The translations under genes and the position numbers were made by a program. 64,000 nucleotides of DNA from Eulemur rufifrons. Taxonomy: Eukaryota > Chordata > Mammalia > Primates > Lemuridae. The DNA is taken from the NCBI RefSeq assembly GCF_041146395.1, contig NC_091012.1, forward strand, positions 12,080,193 through 12,144,192. Direction: 5' to 3'. Under the pieces are notes generated by a model, which was not told the DNA's origin, searched no databases, and saw nothing but the letters and a program-made list of their open reading frames with translations. Of this stretch, positions 11,001-21,149 are shown in pieces; position 1 is the stretch's first letter, and the number at the start of each line of letters is the position of its first letter.

Positions 11001-11361
11001 CTGTCAAAATAATAAGCCTTTAATTTTAGTGATGCAGTTGCTAAGCACATATTCAAATGCCTTTGCCATAGAATACTTCTCTTGAAAAGTAAATATTGAT
11101 ACCCATGCTCTTAGCATGCTAACCTTTCTATTTTCCAGGTTAGGCCATAGTACGAGCCAGGCATGTCATTTAGAGCCAGGCATGTTATTTAAACGAAGGA
11201 GCGAGCAGAGCACCTGCTCAGTTTTCCCCCTGGGGCCCTCAGGCGGTCCCTCCGAGGGTGCCGGAGGACGAGGAACGCCCACCCCCGACTGCCCATCAGT
11301 GTACTGAGCCTCCTGCCCGGCTGCGCATCCACCGCCGTCTCAAACTGCTTTTCTCATTTAG

Positions 11362-11547
11362 GTTCCAAGGGTGACGTGGGTTTCCCAGGATTAGCTGGGA
11401 GCCCAGGAATTCCTGAACCCTAAGGAGAACAAGGATTTATGAGTCCTCAGGGGCCGCAAGGACATCCAGGACTGCCTGGTGCTCCGGGACACGCTGCGGA
11501 GGGGCCCAAATGAGATCGGGGACCCCAAGGACAGCCTGGCCTGCCAG
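11362..11547 (+). pseudogene. COL4A1: COL4A1 pseudogene exon block 14, two nonsense codons
   Basis: It reads GSKGDVGFPGLAGSPGIPEP, stop, GEQGFMSPQGPQGHPGLPG, APGHAAEGPK, stop, DRGPQGQPGLPG. The TAA at 11421-11423 stands where COL4A1 has the Lys of GSKGEQG. The TGA at 11511-11513 replaces the Gly of PKGDRG by one base. Two Gly positions (PEP, MSP) are also lost. The splice sites are tttag and gtaagg. Confidence 0.92.
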
Positions 11548-12126
11548 GTAAGGGTGTCTTGCCAGGTGTCAGTGCTGGGGTATGGGGCAGAATTTCAAGA
11601 AGAAATTAGTGTACAAGAAATTAAGGAACAGTTAAATTCTCAATTGAGCTTTTTATTTAGAAGACTGCAGCATTTATTACTGCTTGAACCTGTATTTGGC
11701 CTCCATTGGGTCAAAGATTTCCATGTGTCCTTTCTGTCAAGGAATTTGAGTAATAATTAGGGAGATGCAAGAAAGGAAATTGTTGAAAAAGCCTGTACAC
11801 CTGTGCTGTCTGTGGTGTTTGTCTTAAACTCACATAACACTCTGGCACAGCCTCCCGCCATGACCAGGACTCCAGTGGTGGCAGCACAGGCACCCCAGGC
11901 ACCACTGACCCCAGGCGTCTTAGACAGAGATTGTGGCACTGGTATGAACATTCTTCCTTCCCTCTAGGACCCGCCCTGATCTCTCTTAGGGCTCGTGCTG
12001 CCTGACATGGTGCTGTTTACAGTCAGGGGTGGCTGGGTGGCAGCAGTGACAGCCCCACAACCCAGGGACATGTGCACATAGCATCACCCTTCAACCCAAA
12101 CGTGTGACTCTCATTTCTCCTGTTAG

Positions 12127-12237
12127 GGCTTCCGGGACCCATGGGGCCTCAAGGGCTCCCCGGGCTCGATGGGCTGAAAGGTGAAAAAGGACAACCCGGC
12201 TGGCCAGGAGGGAGATCCAGGATTCCAGAGCATGCCT
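12127..12237 (+). pseudogene. COL4A1: COL4A1 pseudogene exon block 15, deletion frameshift
   Basis: It starts GLPGPMGPQGLPGLDGLKG, EKGQPGWPG. At about 12,209-12,211 the 24 nt that encode the APGVPGPK segment are reduced to a single base (net -23). The remainder then reads on in the wrong frame. In the restored frame it ends GDPGFQSMP, with a Gly to Ser change, before a good gtgagt donor. Confidence 0.87.
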
Positions 12238-12307
12238 GTGAGTTACTGATTTGCAAATTGTTTTTGGAAAGGAACCTTCTCTGGTCACAGAATTATTCCT
12301 GTCTTAC

Positions 12308-12795
12308 ATATGTGTATGTGTTGTGCCTATGCACATGTGCACATGTGCCACGCTCCCGCATTGTGCATACGTGCATGTGTGCTGCACGCTCATATTGTGC
12401 ATATGTACCCGTGCGCATGTGCCACACTCCCATGTTGTGCATATGTACCCGTGCGCATGTGCCACACTCCCATGTTGTGCATATGTACCCGTGCGCATGT
12501 GCCACACTCCCATGTTGTGCATATGTACCCGTGCGCATGTGCCACACTCCCATGTTGTGCATATGTACCCGTGCGCATGTGCCACACTCCCATGTTGTGC
12601 ATATGTACCCGTGCGCATGTGCCACACTCCCATGTTGTGCATATGTACCCGTGCGCATGTGCCACACTCCCATGTTGTGCATATGTACCCGTGCGCATGT
12701 GCCACACTCCCATGTTGTGCATATGTACCCGTGCGCATGTGCCACACTCCCATGTTGTGCATATGTACCCGTGCGCATGTGCCACACTCCCATGT
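12308..12795. repeat. 40-bp minisatellite
   Basis: Nine consecutive identical 40-bp units (each starting gccacactcccatgttgtgc) fill 12,421-12,780. A diverged unit lies at 12,381-12,420, more degenerate units precede it from about 12,308, and a partial unit ends at 12,795. It sits about 70 bp inside the intron after the gtgagt donor at 12,238. The unit is not a multiple of three and contains no stop in several frames, which creates long but meaningless open frames on both strands. Confidence 0.95.
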
Positions 12796-12799
12796 CCTC

Positions 12800-13331
12800 T
12801 GTAAATCAGGTTCTCCTCTCCTGCCAGTAATCAGCATCTTTATTGGCATCAGAGTAGGAAACTGTTATGACATTTTCTACAATCTAGTTTCACAAGAACC
12901 ATGAAAAGAGAAATGTTATAGCGCTGGAAATTATAGTTCAGTGCCTAAATTTAAGACCTATTTCCAAACTCAATGCGAGAAAGCAAGCCAGTGTTGTTTT
13001 GTAAAGAACAACTCTGTAAAACCAGCCCAGTGTCTCCTACGACTGGCAGGACTAGAATATTGTAGTTGAGCAGTTGAAGTCCTGGTGACTTAGACAAGGC
13101 TCGGAGGAGCATGTCTCAGGGTGGAGTAAGTGACCAGTGGTGGGTTTTGCGTGTGTTTGTGTTTATTTAACTCAGTCCTTTGCATTACCTGAACATAGAG
13201 CCCCTGCTAGGTAATGTGGTGCTTGTGGATCTCTGGTTGGATTCTTAGCCCAACCACAGCCATGGCTAAAGGATTGCGCTTATGTGGCTTGTTGAGGTCA
13301 AATAGATGCATTAGCAGAGATTCATGCTCTG

Positions 13332-13365
<34 letters not shown>

Positions 13366-14660
13366 GTCTATCTGTGTGTCTCTCTCGCTAACACACGTTG
13401 GGAGAAAGAGCATGTGTCAGGGGAGATTGGAAACAGGAGGGATTTGAGACACATCTCTGTGGTGACAATAGGAATGAGTAGAATTCTTTTCCAAGTCAAC
13501 ACAGGTTCTCCCCTACAGGGAGAACTACGGACTGTTCATCAGCAGCAGAGACATGTTTTGGAGTCATTAAGGCACTTTCTGAAGAATGGATGCAGAATGA
13601 CTGACCTTAGCTTGCCATGCACTAAAAAATAGTGGTGCTGTTTTACTTCTGCATCAGTAACTGATGAAACGCTTATGAACAATAACGCAGAGCAGGCTGG
13701 AAGGAGTAGCAGTAATCGTTTTTACCTACTCCTTATCCTCGGAGCTATATGCTCGTCCCCACAAGACGCTGCCCGTGTATGTGAATATGTTCCCAGACCC
13801 CTTCTTGCTATATGGTGGTTTTCTATTGAGGTAAATGTAGACGATTTGTCAATTATTCATGTATTCCTGCTTTTATTCCTTAGAAATAAAATATAGAGAT
13901 ACACTCCCCACTCCTGGAGCCAATCCATGTCTGTCTATCTCTATACATATGTATGTACAAATATGTGTGTGTGTGTATAATTGTGCATTTATTCTGCTTA
14001 TGGAGCTTCTAAAATAAGGTAAAGCAAAGGAACAAATCTGTGTAAGAAATGATACAACTTGTTACATGTCGCTATCTATGACTAGAGAAAGGAACAGCTA
14101 TGTTGAAAACAAGAAAATGAGCTAATGTTTTAAAATACATGAATATTGTTATATTATAAAAAAGTTCTTTAGTATTTTTTATCTTCTTTCCATATTTAAA
14201 ATTGGTTTTCAGATAAGATATGAAACTAATGCTAAGGAAAAATGACCACACTGGAGTGTTTAGGGGCAAGTTTTCAGAAAAGGCAGTGTGGTGTTGGATG
14301 GACATGCTGCCACCACGGGTGTTCATGGAGCTCTGACTCTGTGTGTGCATCGCACCATGGGGTGGAGACAGCAGGTGTGAGACTTCCACCTGCCCCCAGG
14401 GAACCTAGCATGTGGACAAGCACAGCGGACAGGAGGGAATGAAACAGATTGTTCCAACTTCCAGTTTCCTAATTTAGGCACACACAGAGGTTCTGTCACT
14501 CCTGTTACATCATTTAGGAAACCACAGGCACCCTTTGTTTGCAGTCTACTTTGTAGAATGTTGAGGGGCTTTCTCAGTTTTCCAGTTCCCAGGTTACTTT
14601 CAAGACACTGATCGTGCGTGTCCTGAGGAATCCCAGCTGACATCCTCTTTGTGTGTCTAG
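12800..14660. other. Intron with short simple repeats
   Basis: The intron contains a (TC)n tract at about 13,338-13,365 and a (GT)n tract near 13,963-13,976. No exon, RNA gene or clear transposon is recognised. Confidence 0.5.
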
Positions 14661-14735
14661 GGTATCGGTGGCTCTCCAGGAATCACAGGTTCTAAGGGTG
14701 ATATGGGACCACCAAGAGTTCCAGGATTTCAAGGA
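14661..14735 (+). pseudogene. COL4A1: COL4A1 pseudogene exon block 16, truncated
   Basis: After a tctag acceptor it reads GIGGSPGITGSKGDMGPPR, VPGFQG and then departs abruptly from COL4A1. The expected continuation PKGLPGLQGIKGDQG is absent. There is one Gly to Arg change (PPRVPG). The following bases up to 15,006 are not recognisable as collagen sequence, so this is one edge of an internal deletion or rearrangement. Confidence 0.88.
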
Positions 14736-15006
14736 AAGGCAGCAGAGGACATGCCGCACAGCCCGTGCAGTGGGCTCATAAACATACCTTGAGGTGGCAT
14801 TTGAAAAGGAACAGGTAAAACACCATGGAGGAGGTGGGTTGCATTTAGTTAGCAGTGCAATATTTTGAGTACTTTTTCTGTAATGTGAAAGGGTAAGATA
14901 CTTTGTGCAAATACAAAATATTACAAACTCTTTTGAGACAGTAATTTTGAAGGCTTTCAGGGGAACCTGTCTGTAACTAGGGAATCCAATTTGTCTTGAC
15001 TGCCAG
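14736..15006 (+). other. Junction of internal exon loss
   Basis: These 271 bases lie between the truncated exon block and the exon that starts the NC1 domain. In COL4A1 the interval would carry the rest of one exon and two further exons (PKGLPGLQG..., LPGPPGPPGPYDIIKG..., VTGLVGIPG...) with their introns. None of these peptides is found here on either strand. Confidence 0.7.
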
Positions 15007-15225
15007 GTCCAAGAGGGCTTCCCGGTCCCCCGGGCCTGGATGGGTTGCCAGGATCCATGGGGCCCCCAGGTAGCCCATCTGTCAATCACGGCTTCCTCGT
15101 GACCAGGCACAGTCAAACAATAGATGACCCACAGTGCCCCCCGGCCCCCGGGACCAATATCCTTTATCACGGGTACTCTCTGCTCTGCGTGCAAGGCAAT
15201 GAACGGGCGCATGGCCAGGACTTGG
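15007..15225 (+). pseudogene. COL4A1: COL4A1 pseudogene exon block 17: last Gly-X-Y and start of NC1
   Basis: It reads [25 protein letters not shown], then NC1: [52 protein letters not shown]4A1 has [21 protein letters not shown], so two residues are inserted in frame (+6 nt in a C/G run) and a Tyr is now Cys. The donor is gtaaga. About 100 residues of collagenous sequence expected before this block are missing. Confidence 0.92.
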
Positions 15226-16163
15226 GTAAGATGTCTCTAGATCATTCATTTACTTGTGTGTGGCTTTGTCCAGTGCCCACCTGATGCAGCAGCGCCCTGT
15301 GCTCTGCTTGGCTGCGGTTTAGTGTGCCCTGGAGGCAGCAACTAAGGAAAAGAGAGCTGGGCCTGTTTCTCCCCCATCCCGATCCGTTGAGTCATCAATG
15401 TAACGGCTGCCATGTTACTAGTGGGAAGCCAAGAGAGCGTAAAGGCCAAATCTTTGAAAATGTTTACATTAATAAAACTTTAGATCGCATCTACAAAGTT
15501 GTAGGTAGGATCAGGATTCCTATAGTGCACACTTAACAGTTTGCTTTGATATTCTTAAAATAGGGCAACTTAACCATTGCTCTTCTAGAAAACAATGTCC
15601 ATGTTGTCATGTCCGAAATTCTCTGCATCTTCTGAGCTCTGCCCCTGTCCTAGTTCAGGTCAGCAGAAAGCTGCGTATCTGTCCTCATTACCATAGTGTG
15701 CGCCGGGTACACCACACCGCACTGTTTCAGTGCTCTGTATCTTGAGGTTTGGATCAGCAAGCAGCTATATAAAGAGCATGACTGTGTTTTCTGCAAAACT
15801 ATTGTCAAAGCCACTGCCCAATATGTTACTGTCCATTGTATAACAATCCACATGTTAAAATCCTTCTAGAATTCAGTTCTAGGAAAAGGTTTCTCTCTAC
15901 TGGTAAACTGGTTTTGTTTCCTTTTGTCAAAAATGTTCTACATAATTCTTTACAGTTTTCCTTTTGCCTGATGACTTTAAATTTAATTTGCTCACTTACT
16001 GTAATACTGGTCTATTTGGTATATTTACTTCCAAATTACAAGTTTTAAATTTCTGTTTTAATGGTTATGTTGGATATATGTCTTTGCTTACCAGCCAGCT
16101 GAAATCCATTTTCATACAGGGAGATGTGGAAAATTCTTCACGTTGTCTTTTCCCCGTGTTTAG

Positions 16164-16341
16164 GCATGGCCGGCAGCTGTCTGCGCAAGTTCAGTACGAC
16201 GCCCTTCCTGTTCTGCAATATCAACAATGTGTGCAATTTTGCATCCCGAAATGATTATTCATACTGGTTGTCTACTCCTGAGCCCATGCCGATGTCTATG
16301 GCACCCATCACTGGGGACAACATTGGACTATTTATTAGTAG
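16164..16341 (+). pseudogene. COL4A1: COL4A1 pseudogene exon block 18: NC1 part 2
   Basis: It reads [60 protein letters not shown]. The frame is intact; Cys spacing and the [11 protein letters not shown] signature are kept. Changes from COL4A1 include T to M after the first Gly, M to T, R to G and P to L near ENIRPF. The gtaagt donor is strong. Confidence 0.93.
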
Positions 16342-16634
16342 GTAAGTCGAGCATTTGTAGGAGCAAATGTACAATTAAGGAAGAAAAATCTCTTAAAAAC
16401 TATTTCATATAAAATGCAGCTATCCCCTTGAAAAATTACAGTGCAAAACCATGGTGAGATAACTCCCAGCTTGAAAAGAGAATCCCTATTCTACGTGACT
16501 CCCTATGGTGTTCACTGCTCCATGAACACATAAGGCAGTGTTTCTCAACCTTTTTCTTTTTTTTCTAAATAGTAACCTTTAAGACATTTTTTTCTGAATC
16601 ACCCCTGCCCCTATGAAATTTTTAAAACTTAGTC

Positions 16635-17345
16635 ATTTTTAATTGTGGTAAATGGCAAAATGTACGTAACATAAAATTTGCCATCGTAACCATTTTTAAG
16701 TTAACAGTTTGGTGACATTCACATTGTTCAACCATCACTGTCGTCCCTCTCCAGTACTTCATCATCTCTCCAAACTGAAACTCTACACCCTCTGCACACT
16801 GACTGCCCCTCCCCTGCACCCTCCAGCCTACTCTCCATGTATGGATTTCACTACGTTAGTGACTTCATGAAAGTGGGATCATGCAGCATCTGTCCTTTTG
16901 TGACTGCTTTATTTCACTAAGCATAACGGCTTCAAGGCCGTGGCAGGCATCAGAATTCCCTTCCTATTTGAAGCCAAATAACCTTCCGTTGTGTGTCTGC
17001 ACCATATTTTGTTTATCCGTTTATCTGCTGATAGACACTTGGATTGCATCCACATCTTGGCTATTGTGAGCAATGCTGCTATGAACACGGGTGTGCGAAC
17101 ATCTCTTCGAGACCCTGCTTTTCATTCTTTTGGGTATATACCCAGAAGTAGAATTGCTGGATCATATAGTAATTTTCTTTTTCATTTTTTGAGAAATGTC
17201 CATACTGTTCTCCACATGGGCCTCACCCTTCACATTCCCACCAGCAGCTCACAGTGTTTCATTTTCTCCACGTCCTCACTGACACTGGTTATTCTCCGCT
17301 CTTTCTGAGAGTAGCCATCCCAGCTGGTGTGAGGTGGTGCCCAGG
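16635..17345 (-). mobile_element. L1 3' end fragment (antisense)
   Basis: Typical reversed L1 3' sequence is seen: 'ttggctattgtgagcaatgc', 'tttgggtatatacccagaag', 'gaaatgtccatactgttctc' and 'cagctggtgtgaggtgg'. Confidence 0.78.
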
Positions 17346-17718
17346 AAATCCTAATACCACAGATAGATACACTGTACAGCTCATCAGTTTATGCATTGTA
17401 GTCTGCGCTTCATACATAAAAGCATACAGATTTATACCTAAAAATGTATACAATAATAACAATTTCTTCACATGCCCTCCCCAACCCCACCATTTTTTAC
17501 TCCCTTGGGGTGATATTGTACATTGTACCCACTGAGAATGCACATGTTTGAGCAACTTCCCAAATTAAGCGCTTATCCACATAATGTCGGGGGTATGATT
17601 TCAGATCCCCAAGACCCTGCCTGGTAGGAAGTAAGATGGGAAATTGAAATTATTATAACTGAAAAGTACGTGACTGTCCTATCTTTGCCTCTTTCCTTCT
17701 AATTAAAAGTTGATTGCT

Positions 17719-18054
17719 GGCCGGGCGCGGTGGCTCATGCCTATAATCCTAGCACTCTGGGAGGCCAAGGCAGAAGGATCGCTCGAGGTCAGGAGTTCCA
17801 GAAGGGCCTGAGCAAGAGCGAGACCCCGTCTCTACTAAAAATAGAAAGAAATTATCAGGCCAACTAAAAATATATATAGAAAAAATTAGCCAGGCATGGT
17901 GGCACATGCCTGTAGTCCCAGCTACTCAGGAGGCTGAGGCAGGACGATCACTTAAGCCCAGGAGTTTGAGGTTGCTGTGAGCTAGGCTGACACCACAGCA
18001 CTCACTCTAGCCTGGAGAACAGAGCAAGACTCTGTCTCAAAAAAAAAAAAAAAA
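17719..18054 (+). mobile_element. Strepsirrhine Alu, full length
   Basis: It starts ggccgggcgcggtggctc, has the aactaaaaatatatatag linker and a poly-A tail. Perfect target duplications aaaagttgatt are at 17,705-17,715 and 18,051-18,061. It lies in the intron between NC1 parts 2 and 3. Confidence 0.93.
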
Positions 18055-18061
18055 GTTGATT

Positions 18062-19475
18062 CCTTAGCCATCCTCAGAAGTAATACAAAATTGGCAAAAG
18101 AATAAATTCGTCTGACTGAGGAGCTATTGTATGTTACTTTTTACACTCTAAGACAATTAAAAGAAAACCAAGGCAGGAAAAGTTTTCCTTAGGAAAGTGA
18201 GAGTGAGAGAGAGCCCAGCTTTTCTATATTTCCTTTACAGAAATTAGCAGCTTTCAAATCGGAAGAAAGGTGCAGTAGCATTAGCTATGAAGTGCCCTGT
18301 GGTTGGAGGGAAAAGGGACCAGGACCCAGGCTTGGAGCGCCCCCTCCACTGAGCTCCTGCCAGGCAAGGCAGGCTGGTGGCCATCGGCTCAGCTGCCCTC
18401 ACTTGCTGGTCACTTCCTGTTTGGGGGAAGATCGAAGTTTTCCTAAAGGAGCTGTGCCCTGTGGGACCCTGGAGCAGAAAGGCCTGGAGATGCCCACTAT
18501 GCAGAAAGCTCATAGGGTTTTCATTGCTTTACATTAAAATATCTTCTGGCAGTTTTCTTTGATTTTTTTTTTTTTTTAGCTATAAGAAAACTTATTTTGT
18601 GGATCTTAAAATGAAAAGTGTCATTCGTTACACTTCCAGAGTGGCACTTTTCAAAATCCAGACAGTACTTGGCCTGTGTCAGGGAGTCCCTATTGCCTGC
18701 TCTGTTCTGAGGCTTTCCTGACACACAGCCATGCCTGATGCAGTGGAAGGAAAACTAACGACTTTTGTGTTGTTTTTTAAAGCTTCCTTTACACAACAGG
18801 TAGAAAATGACTATTCATTTATGTGTTTCTTGTTTACCTTCTTGCCAGCACTGACATTTGACCTTGATTTGGTTAAAGACACAGGGCAGGGGTTGGGGCT
18901 GGGGTCTGGCATACCTTCGCCATATTCCAAAAACACGTCCAAGAGAAGCCGTGTGTCTTAGACTCGCCTTTCTCTGTGGACACGTCACTTTCAGCAAGAC
19001 ATCCCTGGATTTGTAAGCACAAACAGAACCTAAGTTGTTTAAAAGCCCCAGGACTTTACATTTCAGGGTTTTCACATCATTCTGTTAGTGGAGCCTTAGA
19101 AACTCAACACAAAGGGGCCTTCCCAGACACATCCTTAAAGCTCTACCTCAAGGTCACCTCTGTCTCTACCTCCCTCCTGTAGTGATGGGGACCCTTTCTC
19201 CCTGGCTCCCAGCAGGCGCTTTCCTTGGTTACTTTAACTTAGTGGTTTCCAGTGACCGCTCAGGACTTACAGGTTCCTTCTCAGGTCTTTCCTTTGGGGA
19301 GGTCCTGAAGCTTGTCTTCAGAAACACTTAACAACACAAAATCCTTCATTTTGAGCAGAAAAGGTAGCAACTTTACTGCTTTCATCCTGATAATAGGGCA
19401 AAATGTTCTAAGCATTTTCTAGCTTTTTGCAGATAAGAGTCATCAGAAAACTGCTAATTGTTTAATTGCTCTAGT
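18062..19475. other. Intron, nothing recognised
   Basis: Unique-looking sequence, with a short T run near 18,567. No exon or repeat family could be supported. Confidence 0.5.
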
Positions 19476-19479
19476 GGAA

Positions 19480-19610
19480 ACGCTACTGGTGTGAGAGCAG
19501 GGAGAATTGAGCTCTAGTTCTGGCTTTGACACAACTAACCGTGGCCTTAGTTTCTCCATGAGCACTGTGGGGAATTATTAGACCATATGAATTTTAAGGG
19601 ACCATGGAGC
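19480..19610 (+). mobile_element. MIR-like SINE remnant
   Basis: 'gagctctagttctggctttgacac' ... 'ccgtggccttagtttctcca' fits the MIR core and its 3' side with divergence. Confidence 0.5.
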
Positions 19611-20633
19611 TCCTCACACCTGCGACTCTGTGTTCTCTAGCCACCCGTCTGACGGGGGAAGGACCACTCCCTGTCTGTAGTCACTTGAATCCCCCCAGCC
19701 CAGAATCAGCCTGAAGAAGATAAAGCACTTCCCTGCAGGCTCATTTCTGGTTCCTGTGTCTGGCAGACAGACGGTGGCAGATGTATAAGGCCAATTTCGG
19801 TAACTGTTGTTTAACTGAAACTTTTAATTCAACTGCATTTGTGTCAACAAATAGAAAATTGCACAGCACGCACACACACACACATACAAAGTGCATGGAA
19901 AATTAGATGACTAATTTAGGCCCTCTGCCCTTCTGATCCATTTTCATGCAAATGTTCCAGCATAACTAGGTGTAATTATTAACACCATTGATAGTCACTT
20001 ACCAGCATTGTTAACATTCTGTTCATTTTGTGACTTGAATATAATTATTTATTTATTTTTATAAACAAAGCGTATCCCGCCATCCAGGATTCCCTTAACT
20101 GAGCGGCCTTGGTCAGAACACTGTGTTTTCATTCATTCTTGCGAATAGTTCCAGTGGCTGAGCTCAGCCAGCCTGGCTTGGGAGGTGTCCTGTCTTTGAG
20201 AGGTTCTTTGGGAGTCACCTCAGCTGCAGTGGATGCTGACAGCCTCAGGCCTTGCTCAACTGAGCCCTGGAGGCAGAGAAGAACAGTGGGTCTGTCGGCT
20301 TCAGTCTGGAACAAGTTTCCTGAAGAAGGCTTCTGTGGACATTCAGTCCCAAGCGCATTAAAGCATGCATCATTTGTCTTAGTTACTCAACTTGCTAAGT
20401 GTATGTCTTATATTAAAGATTGTTCATAGTGTAAAACAAACTTGTATGTGGAAGTGGTAGCTCTTGCATTTTGCCAACTCTTTTTCCTTAAGCATTAAAC
20501 ATATTTGTGGATGTGCAAAAGAGAAAACAAAAGGCACCTCTAACCCTAACCCGTCTGGGATAGCCACTGTTAGAACCTGGCCTTCCTATTTTTCTCTCCT
20601 ACAAAATGGATGGTTAAATAATTAGTGTTGGAT

Positions 20634-20803
20634 CTTTTTTTTTTTTTTAACTTTTTAGAGATGGGGTCTTGCTCTGTTGCCCAGGCTGGAGTGAGTGGTG
20701 TGATCATAGCTCACTGCAGCCTGGAACTCCTAGCCTCAAGCAGTTCCTCCCGCCTCAGTCTCCCAAGTAGCTGGGACTACAGATGCGCCATTGCACCCAG
20801 CTC
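20634..20803 (-). mobile_element. Alu monomer or truncated old Alu
   Basis: A poly-T run is followed by 'agagatggggtcttgctctg', 'catagctcactgcagcctgg' and 'gtagctgggactacag'; only one arm is present. Confidence 0.75.
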
Positions 20804-21032
20804 TATTTTTGAATTGAATATTTTAATATTGAGGCAGGCTTATAAAACCAACAGGAAGGCTCTAAGCCTCAGAGTCCAAGCCATGGGCACAATGGTTTGC
20901 ACTTAATATATAGTTGAATCAGAAAGACTGAGTGAAGAGATTGTGTGTAAATAATGGGGCAGGGTGAGCAGAGGTAAAGCCCCATCCTGCACCCCTCCAG
21001 CCATGCTGAGTGTCTTTGCTCGTACCTTCCAG

Positions 21033-21147
21033 GTGTGCTGTGTGCGAGGCGCCCACCATGGTGATGGCTGTGCACAGTCAGACCATTCAGATCCCACCGT
21101 GCCCCTCTGGGTGGCCATCGCTGTGGATTGGCTACTCCTTTGTGATG
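21033..21147 (+). pseudogene. COL4A1: COL4A1 pseudogene exon block 19: NC1 part 3
   Basis: It reads (R)[38 protein letters not shown]. The frame is intact and only A to T and S to P differ from COL4A1. The acceptor is ttccag and the donor gtaggt. This block begins the second NC1 subdomain. Confidence 0.93.
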
Positions 21148-21149
21148 GT

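Noticed and set aside
12141..12904. Long His/Cys/Thr-rich open frames on both strands (up to 229 codons)
   Set aside because: They are produced by the 40-bp minisatellite, whose length rotates through all frames; no homology, and the array lies in an intron of the pseudogene.
20541..20552. Telomere-like taaccctaaccc
   Set aside because: Only two units; chance or old repeat text, not an interstitial telomere array.
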